Below, one piece after another: positions 10,862-24,000 of a stretch of 64,000 nt of DNA. Each line of letters opens with the position of its first letter. Position 1 is the stretch's first letter. A program made the translations under genes and the position numbers. Below the pieces are notes generated by a model. It was not told the origin of the DNA and did no database searches. It worked only from the letters and a program-made list of their open reading frames with translations. The stretch is taken from contig NC_049979.1 in assembly GCF_000003815.2 (NCBI RefSeq), positions 19,142,414 to 19,206,413 on the forward strand. The letters run 5' to 3'. The stretch comes from Branchiostoma floridae (taxonomy: Eukaryota > Chordata > Leptocardii > Amphioxiformes > Branchiostomatidae).

Positions 10862-12046
10862 AAATAATCATGGTGTTATAATCAGTGTGATTTCTTAACC
10901 AGTCCTGAAAGAAATAGGTATAATAGTTGCCAATGAGGTATTTGAAGTTGCTACGTGTACAAAAATCTAAACGTTGACTACAAGACGTCTATCATTTAAA
11001 CTAACTACCCTTGTAACAGTGACTGTTAAGTAACAAACAAACATGTAAACACCATCAAACTTATACCCATTCACCTTTAGTTTGAGCTTACTGATTATGT
11101 TGAAACTGTTGCCAATATTGACACATGCAGTATCATTACCAATTGTTGATTTTTTTGACACACATGTATCTTATTAATGGACTGCATTGATTGAACATGA
11201 CAATTTGTGCTGAACACACAATACCCAGGTGTAACAGGATCCATTGTACCTTATTGTGTCAAAGATGATTGTGACTGACTAAAACAAAGTACATGTATAT
11301 GTATTGTAGACTATGTATGACCAAGATGCAAACAAATATTAAAGTTAAATTTGGTCAGCAAGGCAAATTGTGTTTGTGAGATGAATTAGTCAGTAAAAAA
11401 ATCTACACTGCCAAATAACTATCTTTGTGCACAGTGCCAGTAATACATGTATGTGTGATTTTTTAAAAAATAAACTGCAATTTAAGTACAGTACAGTTTG
11501 TGTGACTTTCAACTTTCCTGGTGAATTATCAATAATAGAGGATATGGCTAAACATTAAAAGGCTTTAAGACAGTGATGCCGGTATTATTTACATTTTGTA
11601 CCAACTTAAAACTAAGGTATTTTCTTCTAGTAGCCATTTCCCAATACAAATCAAGGAATCAGGTATTAGATAACAATGTTTTAAGCTATACATTTATACC
11701 TTACAACAACTAGTCCTCTGGTAAGTAGTTGTGCAGGTGTAACCTTCTCCAGTGCTACATGTGTACCTAACCCTGTATTCAGTACATATGTGGTGTCAAC
11801 TAAAAGGCTACTTCAGCTAGGAGAAGCCTAACCACACTGTCTTAAAACTATACATGGTTTATATCAACGGCGAGCTCCGTTCGATCATGCTAGATAGGAA
11901 CATGTGGAGACAATGGTGTCACCTCTCCGAGGATGAACTGAACTGATACATGTATAATATGGCACGTCCCTTTCTGTAGTCCTGATGCCATGTCATCAAC
12001 TATAGAATTGTTTGTTTATATCTTAAAGAGAAAAGGGTTTACTCAC
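10862..12046. other. 3' UTR of the TPR-like gene and TTC7 intron sequence
   Basis: I searched the minus strand for the missing C-terminal TTC7 exons and found none. A stretch near 11870-11945 (CATCCTCGGAGAGGTGACAC) resembles the tail of the LINE fragment at 36670-36835. The rest is AT-rich and non-coding. Confidence 0.5.
11469..11474 (+). other. Candidate polyadenylation signal AATAAA
   Basis: This is the only clean AATAAA I see downstream of the 10861 stop codon. It would give a 3' UTR of about 620 bases. Its use is inferred from position only. Confidence 0.4.
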
Positions 12047-15000
12047 TCTTTCAATGTTGGCTCGAAGGTGTCCTTCCACAGCTGCAGCAGGTGTTTACAG
12101 GTGACTAGAGCCTCCTCCGCGTCGCCACCTGCCACGGTCAGCTTCACTTTGGTGAACAGCAGACTGATAGAGGAATTAAAAACATCAGCATTTCACATGT
12201 GATAAAAATTTACAAACCCAGTAGTGCAAGTCAGAGACATCTAACCCAACCCATTTCTTGCAAGGAATGTGAGTTTTAGATAGGGAACCTTAGGAAAAGC
12301 TATGTCTGTTTTTGATAACTTGATCACAATACACTACAATTCAATTGAAGATTGCTGGAACTACATGTTTGTACCAAATATCAGCATAGGAGCCCAAAAT
12401 ATAAGATTTAGATTGTTGAATATACATGTAGCACAGGGGTTACATATAAGTGAGAAAACCTCCTTGAATATACTAGTATATGACAAATGCCAAAAGATTA
12501 ATATTACTGCTGAGTAGAAATCTGAATGCCTACATATCTTAAGTGTTAATAATACATTGCATTACATGTGTGCCAAATTTGGACATTTTTTAATGATTTG
12601 CACAATTTGCAAATCAACAGTTACCAAATCAACAGATGCCACGCCGTATATGTGATAAGTCTATCACTAAAGCCAGCCTTGCTGACAACAGCGCCCCCTA
12701 CCTGCTGTTCTCGGGGTACTCTGACAGTGCTGCGTCCACCAGCTGCTGTGCCTCCGTGTGCTGTTTCCCTGCGGACAGCAGCAGTGCCAGCAGGTGCAGG
12801 GACGGCAGGTGGTCAGGTCGCAGCTGTAGCGCCTGCTGCACCCGCTGTAATGCTTCCACAATCTGATGGCAAAACAGATATTCACATAAAAACTTAAATG
12901 GAAATTTGCTCTGAAAAATATCTATAAAGAAAACAAGAAGAATGTGTACATGTATGTGTACAGTTCAATAATCACTATGGTTAGCATTATTTCTGAAAGT
13001 AAAAAATCCCTTAAATTATGAGTCTTCATAACAAGTAACATCTTTTCTCTGAAAATACAACATGACAGGGCCACCTCTACATGACATATACATGTATGTA
13101 TGTCATACAGCAGACAATACATCATCATACAGTCAACATATACTGTATGTCCAGATATGTACGGTGAATATGTGATGAAAATGGTTGAAAATCTACTGTA
13201 CTGTAAATCAAACCATAACAATATTACCTAAAAGATCCTCTCATCGCCTGCTACATCTATTATTTATTTCTCACTAATCCCCAGTAATCTTTAAGGAATT
13301 AAAGGTAACACCTGGGATTAAGAAGTAGAAAAGAAAAAAAAATTGTACTTTTTATTGCTATAGTAGACCTCTATCCCTTTGGGGACGACAAGATATAAGC
13401 ACCAAGCCAGCATATCAGAGATAATTGTGCAGCATTATAAACATAATCAAATTTGCATACACATTATACACATAATTGTCTATTGTCTACTTACAATTAC
13501 AAGTACTAAAACCTGGCATGAATCCTTCTAGATATACATGTACATCTACAAGACGGATAAAGCAGCCTTGTTTGCTAGCAATGAGGATCAAAATTAGTAC
13601 ATTTATGTCAACTTGACTTCAACATAATTATATAACAGCTTTAACATACATAACTGTTGTTCATGTGATAAATGATCATAACTTTATGGATGAATTGTCA
13701 CAGTGTGGTACATGTATTTTACACAGACATACACGCATGTAGGTGAGAAGCAGAGCAAAGAAAGTATACAAACATACATGTACATAGTGTACTGTAAATC
13801 TTTTAACTTTTGTAGTGGTTTCATTTTCATGGTGACCCCTCCACCACAAATCCATGACATTGTGAATGTCTCTCCCTCATATTACTACTGTATTACATAA
13901 GTGTTTCAACTTTAAAACTCCACAAAAACCTCCTTTTCTGTCCCAATGCAAAATAAAACCACTGCAAAATTAAATGAATCTACAGTACTTGAATACATAA
14001 GGCTCAGAGACAATCTAAGCAACAAACGAACAACAGAAGATGGCACATGACGGATCCCTTGGGAATGTGACGTAACAACACACAGGGGTTGGCACGTACA
14101 TGTACTACTGATGGTATAATGGAGTACCTGACACTGTCTGTCCCACAGTGGGCTCTGATCACAGAAAAAACACATGAAGGGTGAATGTCACCTTCAACAC
14201 AAGCACTACGATGTCGTGATATGGAATGACTTCAACATTTAAGTATGGTATTATAGAGGCTGAGCTACAAAACACTGTATACAGGACATGGCAAAGGGAC
14301 ATATCACAAATTTAAAGTGACAAAATGTGAAAAAACTGCTACATGTAAGTATGGAAACTTGATTGATTTGGAACAAAATAACAGTAGTCAGAAGAAAATT
14401 TGATGTATAAGAGCTGTGACTTCATCCATGTGGTAACATGCATGTACCACTTGAAATACCAAAAAACAACAAAACTTACAAAATACACATCTTTTTCCAT
14501 ACAATTCCCTTCAACCCTTTAAAAGATTTTGGGTCACTCAACAGTTGCCGCCCAAGTCGAAACAGTATATAACCTCCTGCAAATGTTCTTCCAAAAACAT
14601 AACTATTAATGGATTGACAAAATGAAGACACTTTGCAATAGTTCAGGGTGATCTAATTAGTGCATTTGTATGATAGGTGATGACATTTGATGATGGAAAA
14701 GGGTATGGATTACATTTGCATGCAGCACCAAGATGGTGACAGAACATGCACGAAATGATGGATTACAAATGAAAGCCTGTCAGGAATGGTACATGTTACC
14801 ACCTAGGACAAAATGCAGACTATGCAAACACTACTAACATGTATTGTAAGGCTTAATTGATTGGCTGTTACAGTGTTACAGCTACTGAAACTATCCATCA
14901 GCGATGCATAAAACGTCATCTCAGAGATGAAAATAGAGTTAATGAAATAAGTATTGAAGGTTATAAAAGACAGGCATCCCTTCTTTACCACGTTCCCTAC

Positions 15001-18000
15001 CTGTCTCTGTACTGCCAGCTGCAAACCAAGGTGAAACAGGGCCAGGTGGTCATCTGGGTCCAGGGTATGTGATCTGAGTCAAAAACAGGATGTTTCATTT
15101 GTTATATACATATACATGTATGGAACCATTATTGTCACAAATACAAATAGGGTAAATACCTAAAACTTAACATGATGCATCTACATTCATTTGATGTATC
15201 AAATACACCATTGCCAATATTTCATTGTGCATGCATGAGCTGACCTTGGATGGTATTACGTATTCAGTCTCACTAATCAACTAGGTGCTTATCTCTTTCT
15301 GTACAGAATGTCTACAATGGATGTTTTTCACTGTAGATGTAAAGTAAAAATTGCTGATTTGCTACCAGTATAATGATTTACAATAATTTTGAATGCATGT
15401 GAGGCTGCATTCAACTGTGAGAAAACCAACAGATTGCTAAGCATTCCTAAAGAATTTCATCATGTACAACGCACAGTCTCCAAGTCAAGATTGTATCAAC
15501 TAAATTTTCCAATCAAAATCAAAGTATTTTACTGCAGAATCTTCACCTGTTGAATGCATCCAGGGCTTTTTTCTGGAGTTCATGTCTGGCAGACATCAGT
15601 TTGGCTGCAACACACAACAAAACAACATAAAGTGTACAAGTTCATGTAATGTGTCAACAGAGAATAAAGAAATTGAAAGGCTGAGTCCCTAAGGTGTTGC
15701 CAAAAATGGCTATCACTATGGTCTTTGCAACTTTTGCTGGAACATGGCAAGAAACATCACTAGGGGAGGGCCCCAATGCCCTTTTGCGTAGAGCGTAATC
15801 GGCCGTTTTAATTTTACGTAGAGCGTAGACGGATCGCTTAATTCAACGTAGAGCGTAATTGACGCATTTTGCGTAGAGCGTAATTGACTCTTTTCATTCT
15901 ACGTAATACGTTGTAGCTCCCCGGAATTTACCGTAAAACGTAATGGATGAATTGTGCATATAGCGTAATCAAACCTGCCCTAACCATTGCCCTAAGTCCC
16001 GTCAAAATGCAGGAAATTGCGTTTCAGAGTGTCAAGATTTCAAAATTTCCGTGGACCTCCTTTGCGACGCCCCGCATAATCTGCGCTCTCGGCGACATGG
16101 TTAAAATATGTTGGGGCGTCGCCCTCAAAATTTTTAACTGTATTTTTAATAGAAATGGCATTAAAGATTCGTCGATGAAGGTTAGACATCCAGGTAATAA
16201 GATACGCCAAAACAGTTACTTCAGCAAAATCATATCCTTTTTTTGGCGGCATTAAGTATTGGCTAGGTAAATATGTTTGGGGGGGGGGGAGCAAGCTGAA
16301 ACTTTGTGTATTTTTGATGATGCAAATTTCATAAAATCGAGCTAGTCTAACGGCAAAATTTACCCCTGAAAATGCGAGAAACGGCGTTTCAGAGAGTCCC
16401 GATTTCAAAATTTTGCCAGACCTCCCTGTCCCGCGTCTACGGCACAGAACAACTATGTTGAGGGAGCGTCGCTCTCAAAAATCTTTTAAACAAATAGAAA
16501 TTTTACTATCGTGCTTAACTTCGTTAACAAGCAGAATGTGGTCCCCAAATGCAGGAAATGACGTTTTAGACGGTCAATATTTCAAAATTTTCTCCGGACC
16601 TCCCTAGCGATGACTTGCGCCTCAGGCGTTCACAACGACATGGTGAGAATTTGTGTGGGTCGCCCTCAAACATCTCTTTCTTGACAAACATGGCATAAAG
16701 TTTAGCAGTCTTCCAGCAAAATTTGTCCCTAGAAATACAGAAGATGGCGTTTCAGAGGGTCAAGATTTCGAAATTTCCCTAGACTAAAGTTGCGACAGCT
16801 CGCACCTTCGGTACTCGAAATCGTGAAAATATTTTGGGGGCATCCCCCTCGCTAAAACTATGTGTCTTTCTAACGGAATTGCCATCAAACTTAGCTTTAT
16901 CTGGCAGCAAAATTTGCCTGACAAAACGCGGGAAAAGGCGTTTTAGAGGGTCAAGATTTCAAATTTTCTCGGGGAGCATGCCCCCGGATCCCCCTAAGAT
17001 AGTCGTGCCTTCGGCGCTCAAGATGATAAAATTTCGGTCAGCAATATAATTTTTGCGCCCCGCGTTAGAAATTTGCTGCCGCCGCCTCTGCCACCGGTTA
17101 CCATGAATACTTTTAACTCAACTTTTGTACCATCTTTGACACAAACGCTCAGACGTTCGGTGATGAGTTTTGCATAACGTGTGGGGAAGCTTTTGAATTT
17201 AGCGTAGGGCGTAGAGAGGCTTCAAGAATTCAGCGTAATACGTAGCCGGCCATCAGAATTTAGCGTAGAGCGTTGTCGGGACCCCCCCATTGGGGCCCTC
17301 CTAGGGGTGAGAAGATATTAGTTTAGCAAGGTAAAAAAAAAGTGTAATATGGCTCCACTCCTGAGGTGTTGCCAAAATGTTTAATTGTTCCCATCATGAC
17401 AGTCACAATGAAAAAAGGGCTTTGAAAGTGGTAAATGCTTATGCTGAAATAAGCAATTTAAGACGACAGGCACAAAAAACATTTAAGGATAAGGTTCCAC
17501 CCCTGCTGAGTTAAAAGCATTTTCAAACTTCAAAGTACATAATATTTTTTCCGGGGTCACCAACCTTCAGTAGCCTGCATGCTGTATGCCACTCCTAACA
17601 TCAAAAAGGCTCGGGATGAGTGGAGAGTGTTCTCGGAATCCCTCTGTAGGTCTACACTGTTCTTGGAACCCCTCTGTTTGTCAAGACTGTTCCTGGAATC
17701 CCTCTCGATAACCTTCTTGGAATATATCACTGCATCTTCCAACTGGCAGAGAAGACAAATATCATGAGATTAAACATCTGTTACACTAAGCAAGGTTTGT
17801 TAACCAACGAAAAAACTCCAAAAGAAAATTTACAAACATTTTCTTTTTCTGGAGGTATGATGTAATGCTAGTTCACCTTTATCCGCGGAGTAACTTATAT
17901 CCGTTCCTGTCAGAAATTGGTACTTAGGGGTATAAAGTCGACGGACGATAGTTTTAAACTACAATAAGTCGAACGTATTATTACTTGAAACCATCGTCGG

Positions 18001-21000
18001 TCCAGTCGACATCACTTAATACCGTGTTGGTAAACACAACAAATATAGGTTACCCTGCGGATAAAGGTGAACTAGCGTTACTTGAGCAATGGAAAGTTTA
18101 GCAAACATGTAACTAAGGTAAGTAATATCATGTATAGTATCTACATGTAATATGTAACTGTGATTTAATAGCAAACACTACATGAAGTTTACTTATAGTT
18201 ATGAGGTCCTAACTTTCATAGTTTGTATCTTATAATCAATAATTGTCCATAGGACCAACTGCATATTCAGACCATTACATGCAACTTTGAGGTATACCAA
18301 TATGAATATTGACACCCTCTACGTCTCATTTGTTTGACTCTGCTACAGTGTACTCTTGTTATGTCTACAATGTGAAGTGGCAATGCAAGTCCTTGTTATG
18401 CCCATCCTTAAAATCTAAATTTTTCCAGTAAGACGGCATCTAATGACTGTCAAGTAATGCAGTCTAAAGTTATACAGACATGTATCCTACTAGCCATTAC
18501 TTATCATTTAAGACTAACTTTATCTTGCAGTGGCCTTCTAGCACTAGACATATGATTAAACATCTGTGCCAATTTTACCTGTACCATTTAACCCATAGGC
18601 TATTTCAAGCCAGTGAACATCTCGAAAGAGATTGATGATACCAAAACATGTGTACCTGCACGTACTTCCTGAACTATAGAGGGGTACAATGCTTACACAC
18701 AATACAGAAATACCATTCACTGTCACAAACTGTCACAACACAAAGCATTCCTTGTGCAAATATAGAAACATCTTTCCACTAAAAGGTTACCTGACATTTT
18801 AAAAGGAATGTACGTATTGTCCTCCTGTGTATAAATGCGTCACAATTGCATCACTATGTTGTCATGTTATGATAAAAATACAATAGCAATACATTTCACG
18901 AGTGTTAAATGATAGTTTAGGTAATAATCAGTACTCTTCTGACAGGAGAACACTAAAAGCTTATGTAGCCGACATGACAGCGTCTTTTAAATGTGCCAAT
19001 CAAGTTGACACAAAACACAGATGTTACTGTACTCTAACGGCCCCTTTGTCCATGAAAAACATATTCGGGCCTTACAAATTGGTCTAGGACATTCAAGGAT
19101 TTATTGTATCAAATTTTCTGAACCTGACAAATAAAAATGTGCACACAGCATGATGAAGAAAGCTAAAAAAGATAGAAACTTAAAAAGAAATTAATCTAAA
19201 AAGACTTAACATGCACATTTTTCAAATCCTAAATGATCTTTGCCATTATATAATTACCTATCCAGTAATCATATCTACACCCACTAAAACACACAGGACA
19301 CAGTCCAGAAACTCACTTCAGTAACATTATTTTGATTACCATGTATGGACAGATAGCAATATTATCATCATCATGATCATAGATAACAAGAAGTAAACCA
19401 TAAGAGTAATATGTACCCACCAATGACACATTATTATGGGCAATGAAAATGTAGCAGCATTCACACTGTGTCTCACATTACATACATACATTGGCAACTC
19501 ATTTAACGCAAAACACGGTCTTGAAGGGGTTGCAGATGTGTCTTTGTCTATAATTTAATCAACTGTGTAGTGACTGATTACCAACAGAATTCCTTTGGCA
19601 TAGAGTATGAATGATCCTGGTGCCTAAGTTCCACATCTATGGCAAGAATTTTTTTAAACAAAGGAGACACAACCAAATCAGACATGCAGGAAATAGCTAT
19701 TGTAATACTAATAATACTATGAGTTGGATTATGGATTTTGGTTGTTACAAAATGTAGATGGATGATTGTCAAACAACTTGGAAAGAAAAAACTGACAATA
19801 AGAAATAAAAGATATAGAAAAAAAACATCTGTTGAAAATTTATGATTTTTGGTCAACTTCATGTAGTACATACAACTAATATCTATCTAGAACTTTAAAT
19901 GTTAACTGAATTTGTCTGGCTGATATCCTTTATTTTCAGGACAAGAATTTCAAGGGAGCTAATCTTAAATAGTTGATCACTTCAAAAATGAAAGTAAAGA
20001 AATTAAGATAAAAATAGATATGCTTTAAAGCAAGGCCTAGGGAGATGTAATTGAAATGAAGACTAACCTGTCTTGATGTATGTTGAATATCAAAATAAGA
20101 ACAAGATATTGTTTTATTGCTAAAATCAACCAATAATTCTAAGCCCTTTTATGGATGTTCAAGACACATATTGTGTACCCACCTGATGAAGATGTTCTAT
20201 GCATAGTTTGGCCACAAACAAACACACTGTGGGGTTGTCTGGCTGGATGGTGTGGCATTCCTTTAGTACTCGAACTGCACGTGCATACTGCAACAAAATA
20301 GGGAGGACATACAATGTCACACTTTGCTATTTTGGACAATTTCATCAAACAGTTCAAATTGTGTGTATATACTGTATGCACCCGTGGCCTTTCTGGGTCA
20401 TATTTATTTTGTACATTTTCCAAATACAGCAATTTACAAACTACAACAAAACATTTAGCTAATTCACAGGGAGTCTTCATAAGACACCCTTCCTTGTTCC
20501 ATGCACCAAAACTCTTACCTAATATCAAACATATCTAAATGTCAATGACTTAATAAATTAATACAAATCAAATTACACTGTGATATAAATGTAGATGTTA
20601 ACATTAAGACTTTTAAGTTACCTTGCCAGCAGCCAGCAATGACAACCCAAACTGGTACCACAAGTGGAACTCATCAAACCCAAACTTCATGGTCCTCTCC
20701 AGGATCTGAAACCAAATGGTGCAGTAGTCAACATGAGTACAGTGATGCAGACTAGAAGAGCCCCCTGTTGAAAGACAAGCATACTGCAGTTTTTTTGCTA
20801 AAGAGTATTCATCATTTTGGTTACAGCATTGATAACTGTACACAAATTGATAAGTTTTTACATTAGTTGTCATAGCCGTGCATATATATGGTGGTGCCAA
20901 TCTCCAATTTGAAAACCTTTGGCCACACAACTTTGTGCAAGTCACTTATAGCAGGGGCGACACTACACCAAGGGTTTCTAAATGAGATGGTTGTTGTGTA

Positions 21001-24000
21001 CCGAGGTGGCAGAATTATGATAGTTGATGTTACCTCAGCTAGCAGCCCTGGTTGTGACCTCCTTATAAGCAGGATGGTGAGAAGATCGTACACAGCTGAG
21101 GCATTGGACACCGTCTGTACTCTGGACTCCTTGTGTTCTGGTGCTCTACTCAATACCACTTCTCTATTTGCCTGGGGAGAAAAAGCATCTCAAATGTTAA
21201 AAAAAGCTAGGGAAATAAACATGTAACATGTGAAATGTTCAATTTCAGTACCAAAAGTATGTCGATCTTTGTTTAGAAAATGTCATTGACTTCCAACACT
21301 TAGACTACTAGATCATACCATGGCATATTTCAGCACATTCATTCTGATTTTCAAAATGTCCAAATTACAATGAAGTGATAGTTTCATATTTTGCAGTATT
21401 CTTCTGAAGAGTGACAATTGTGTTGTATGACTTAACTCTGCTCTAACGCATCATCATACATGTAGTCCTTATGCAGGACAGAGCATGTGACAAACAAATG
21501 GAACCCTGATAAAAAAACATGATGTCTTGCCAAGCGAAGGTTATCCCCATTTGTGAAGAATGTGACTGCACACTGTGTGTTGTACTCACTATAGCTTCAC
21601 TCAATAGTAGCAGCAGTAAGGATTCTTCTGTGTCTTGTGTTGGGGTGAATACTCTGGAAGGGTAAAAAAAACAACACTTCATTGTCCATGTCAGACACTA
21701 ATGGTTGATGATTTTAAGCTACAAAATGTATCCTAATAGTACGTAAACAACGCTTTCAAAGGAGTGAAATATTGTCTGTGTTTCTCTCAGTATGTGTGTT
21801 TTGATCAGGCCTGTCTGCAGCTTAAATTTTTTTCTGTCACACTCATTGTTTGGGAGCCCATGTTGTTGACTTTCCTGGTTAAATATGTCATTTTCAGCTT
21901 ATGAAAGTATATTTTCAACAGTTTTCTGTCATTTTGGGGACGCGTGGGGTAAAACTATTTTCTGTCCCAACAAGCAAATGTCCATCCTGGGACCGAAAGA
22001 CAGGCCCTGGTGACAGCCCTGTTTTGATATACAGGAAGGGCTGAAGTCTGCTATCTCTGATCTTCTTATCTCCGTGCATCCGTCACTGCATACTTATTAT
22101 ACATGAGTACATCTAGTTGCTAGAAACACCTACCCTTCTGAGGGATATAGTTTAGGTCTGAGGGAGGGGGATGCCGTGCTGGATCCTGGTACTTTGACGT
22201 CGGCTACGGATGCTCTTTTCTGTACAGTCGTGGACGACGGCGGGGAAACCGGAGGACTGTACGTCTTCTCGCACACCGCTCGCAACAACACCTCCGACAA
22301 CTGTCTCGCTAAGGTCTGTAAGTTCACAAAAAATGATAAAAAATGTCATAATCCTTACAATAAAATACATCGTCATTATCAGCATTATAACATTGATACT
22401 ATCACCATGAAACGTCAAATATTAACTCATTGTTGTATAATGAACTACAATTTTGTAGCCATATACATGTAGACAAAATGTGTACTTCACATAATAGCAT
22501 ATCATACCATACATGTATCTACAATCGAAGCATAGTAACCAAGATTTAAGAAAGATATATACTTTTCTCTGAGCCATACTGCTGCTTTTAGTCTCTATCC
22601 AACCAAAGCTGCATGTTGTTGTGTACGCATAAATGCCTGTTGAATTTTAATGGCCACACCGACTGAAACACATGGATCTCAGTGAGCTCCCTTGCCTTAT
22701 TTGGCATTCTGTTTCTTGGAAAAACACCTGTGGCACTCCCGTACAAACTGCATAAGGACAGGATGCATTATGTACAAACTCACCACACAGACTGCAGTAG
22801 CCTTCAGGCACCGTTACAGTGATTTATATCTACACAAGTCATACATGTCTGCACTCAAGGAGCCGTGGGCAACCAGACTAAGTAATCCAGGACCATTTCC
22901 TCAGAAGTACAGCACTCCTGGTGAGTGAACACTATAGAACAGATATATGAGTTGTACTTTCTCAAGGTTAATGATCCAGACATTGATTAATGCAAAGTGT
23001 GGGAGTATCAATTTTCAAAACTATTTATCAACCATCAAGCCTTTGCTCTTCTGTTTTCTTGAAGAATGAAAGAAACTATGACGGTAAGGATATAAATGAT
23101 GAAAACAAGCTAATTTTCAGTGAGTAACACAATCTCTGCTGTCTGGGGCTGAAGATGTTTGGCGGGCTGCTATAAGATTTAATCAGGTTATCATATTGCT
23201 AGTATTAATCAATTTGAAAGCTTATCATGGCTGTAAATTTGAGGACAGAAAAAAGTTGATAATTTCATCTTAAGTCTGAAAACTAGTCTACTAGACATGT
23301 TAATTGTTTAGGTAGATTTGACATTCATTGTACCAGTACACAGCCCTAAATGTACCAGTCCTATATCATACATTTTTGTCCTTGCCCTTGGTAGAACAGA
23401 CGGGTTATAATTAGGCACCTGGAGCTGATTTATCTGATGTATGATTGGTCCTCTATGTAACATAAGATTGGATATCAGATGATCATTTTGTCTGGCTCAA
23501 AGCTACTAAAATCATTCAATACTAAATATATATATTTGGTCGTTGAAGCTCAAATGGAAATATTGGGAAAGACAATACTGTTATGTCCGGTAGCACTCTT
23601 TACATTTACCGGATAAATCCCAGTGCCTGCAATGAGACAGGCCCAGGCTATAATCTAATAAACAGTCCAGCTAGTGAGCTACTATACTTCTATCAAAGAT
23701 TAATATGAGGACACACATGTCAAGTACTATTGTTGTACTTGTCTAGCAGTTTATTTCTAGCAGTTTATTTTCAGCTTGTTACAGGTTCAGTGCCTGATAC
23801 AGTAATAGTGGTTAAAATGTAAAAGCCTCCCCTCCCTTTATTTGTCCATTTAGCCATTTGAGAAACAAGAAATCTTTTTAAAAAAGCTGTGCCTTGCCGC
23901 GTATTTTATGTTATTTTGGTAAGTTAGACTAGATTCTACGCTTAAAAATCCCGAGTTCCACATGTCGCCCCCCTCCCCCTCATTATCATAATTTATGTCA

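Noticed and set aside
12568-12897. Ala/Val/Pro-rich open frames on the plus strand
   Set aside because: They are the opposite strand of TTC7 exon 14, which has splice sites, phase and homology on the minus strand.
20863-21226. 112-residue plus-strand open frame
   Set aside because: It lies opposite TTC7 exon 8 and its flanks; the minus-strand reading fits the TTC7 family.
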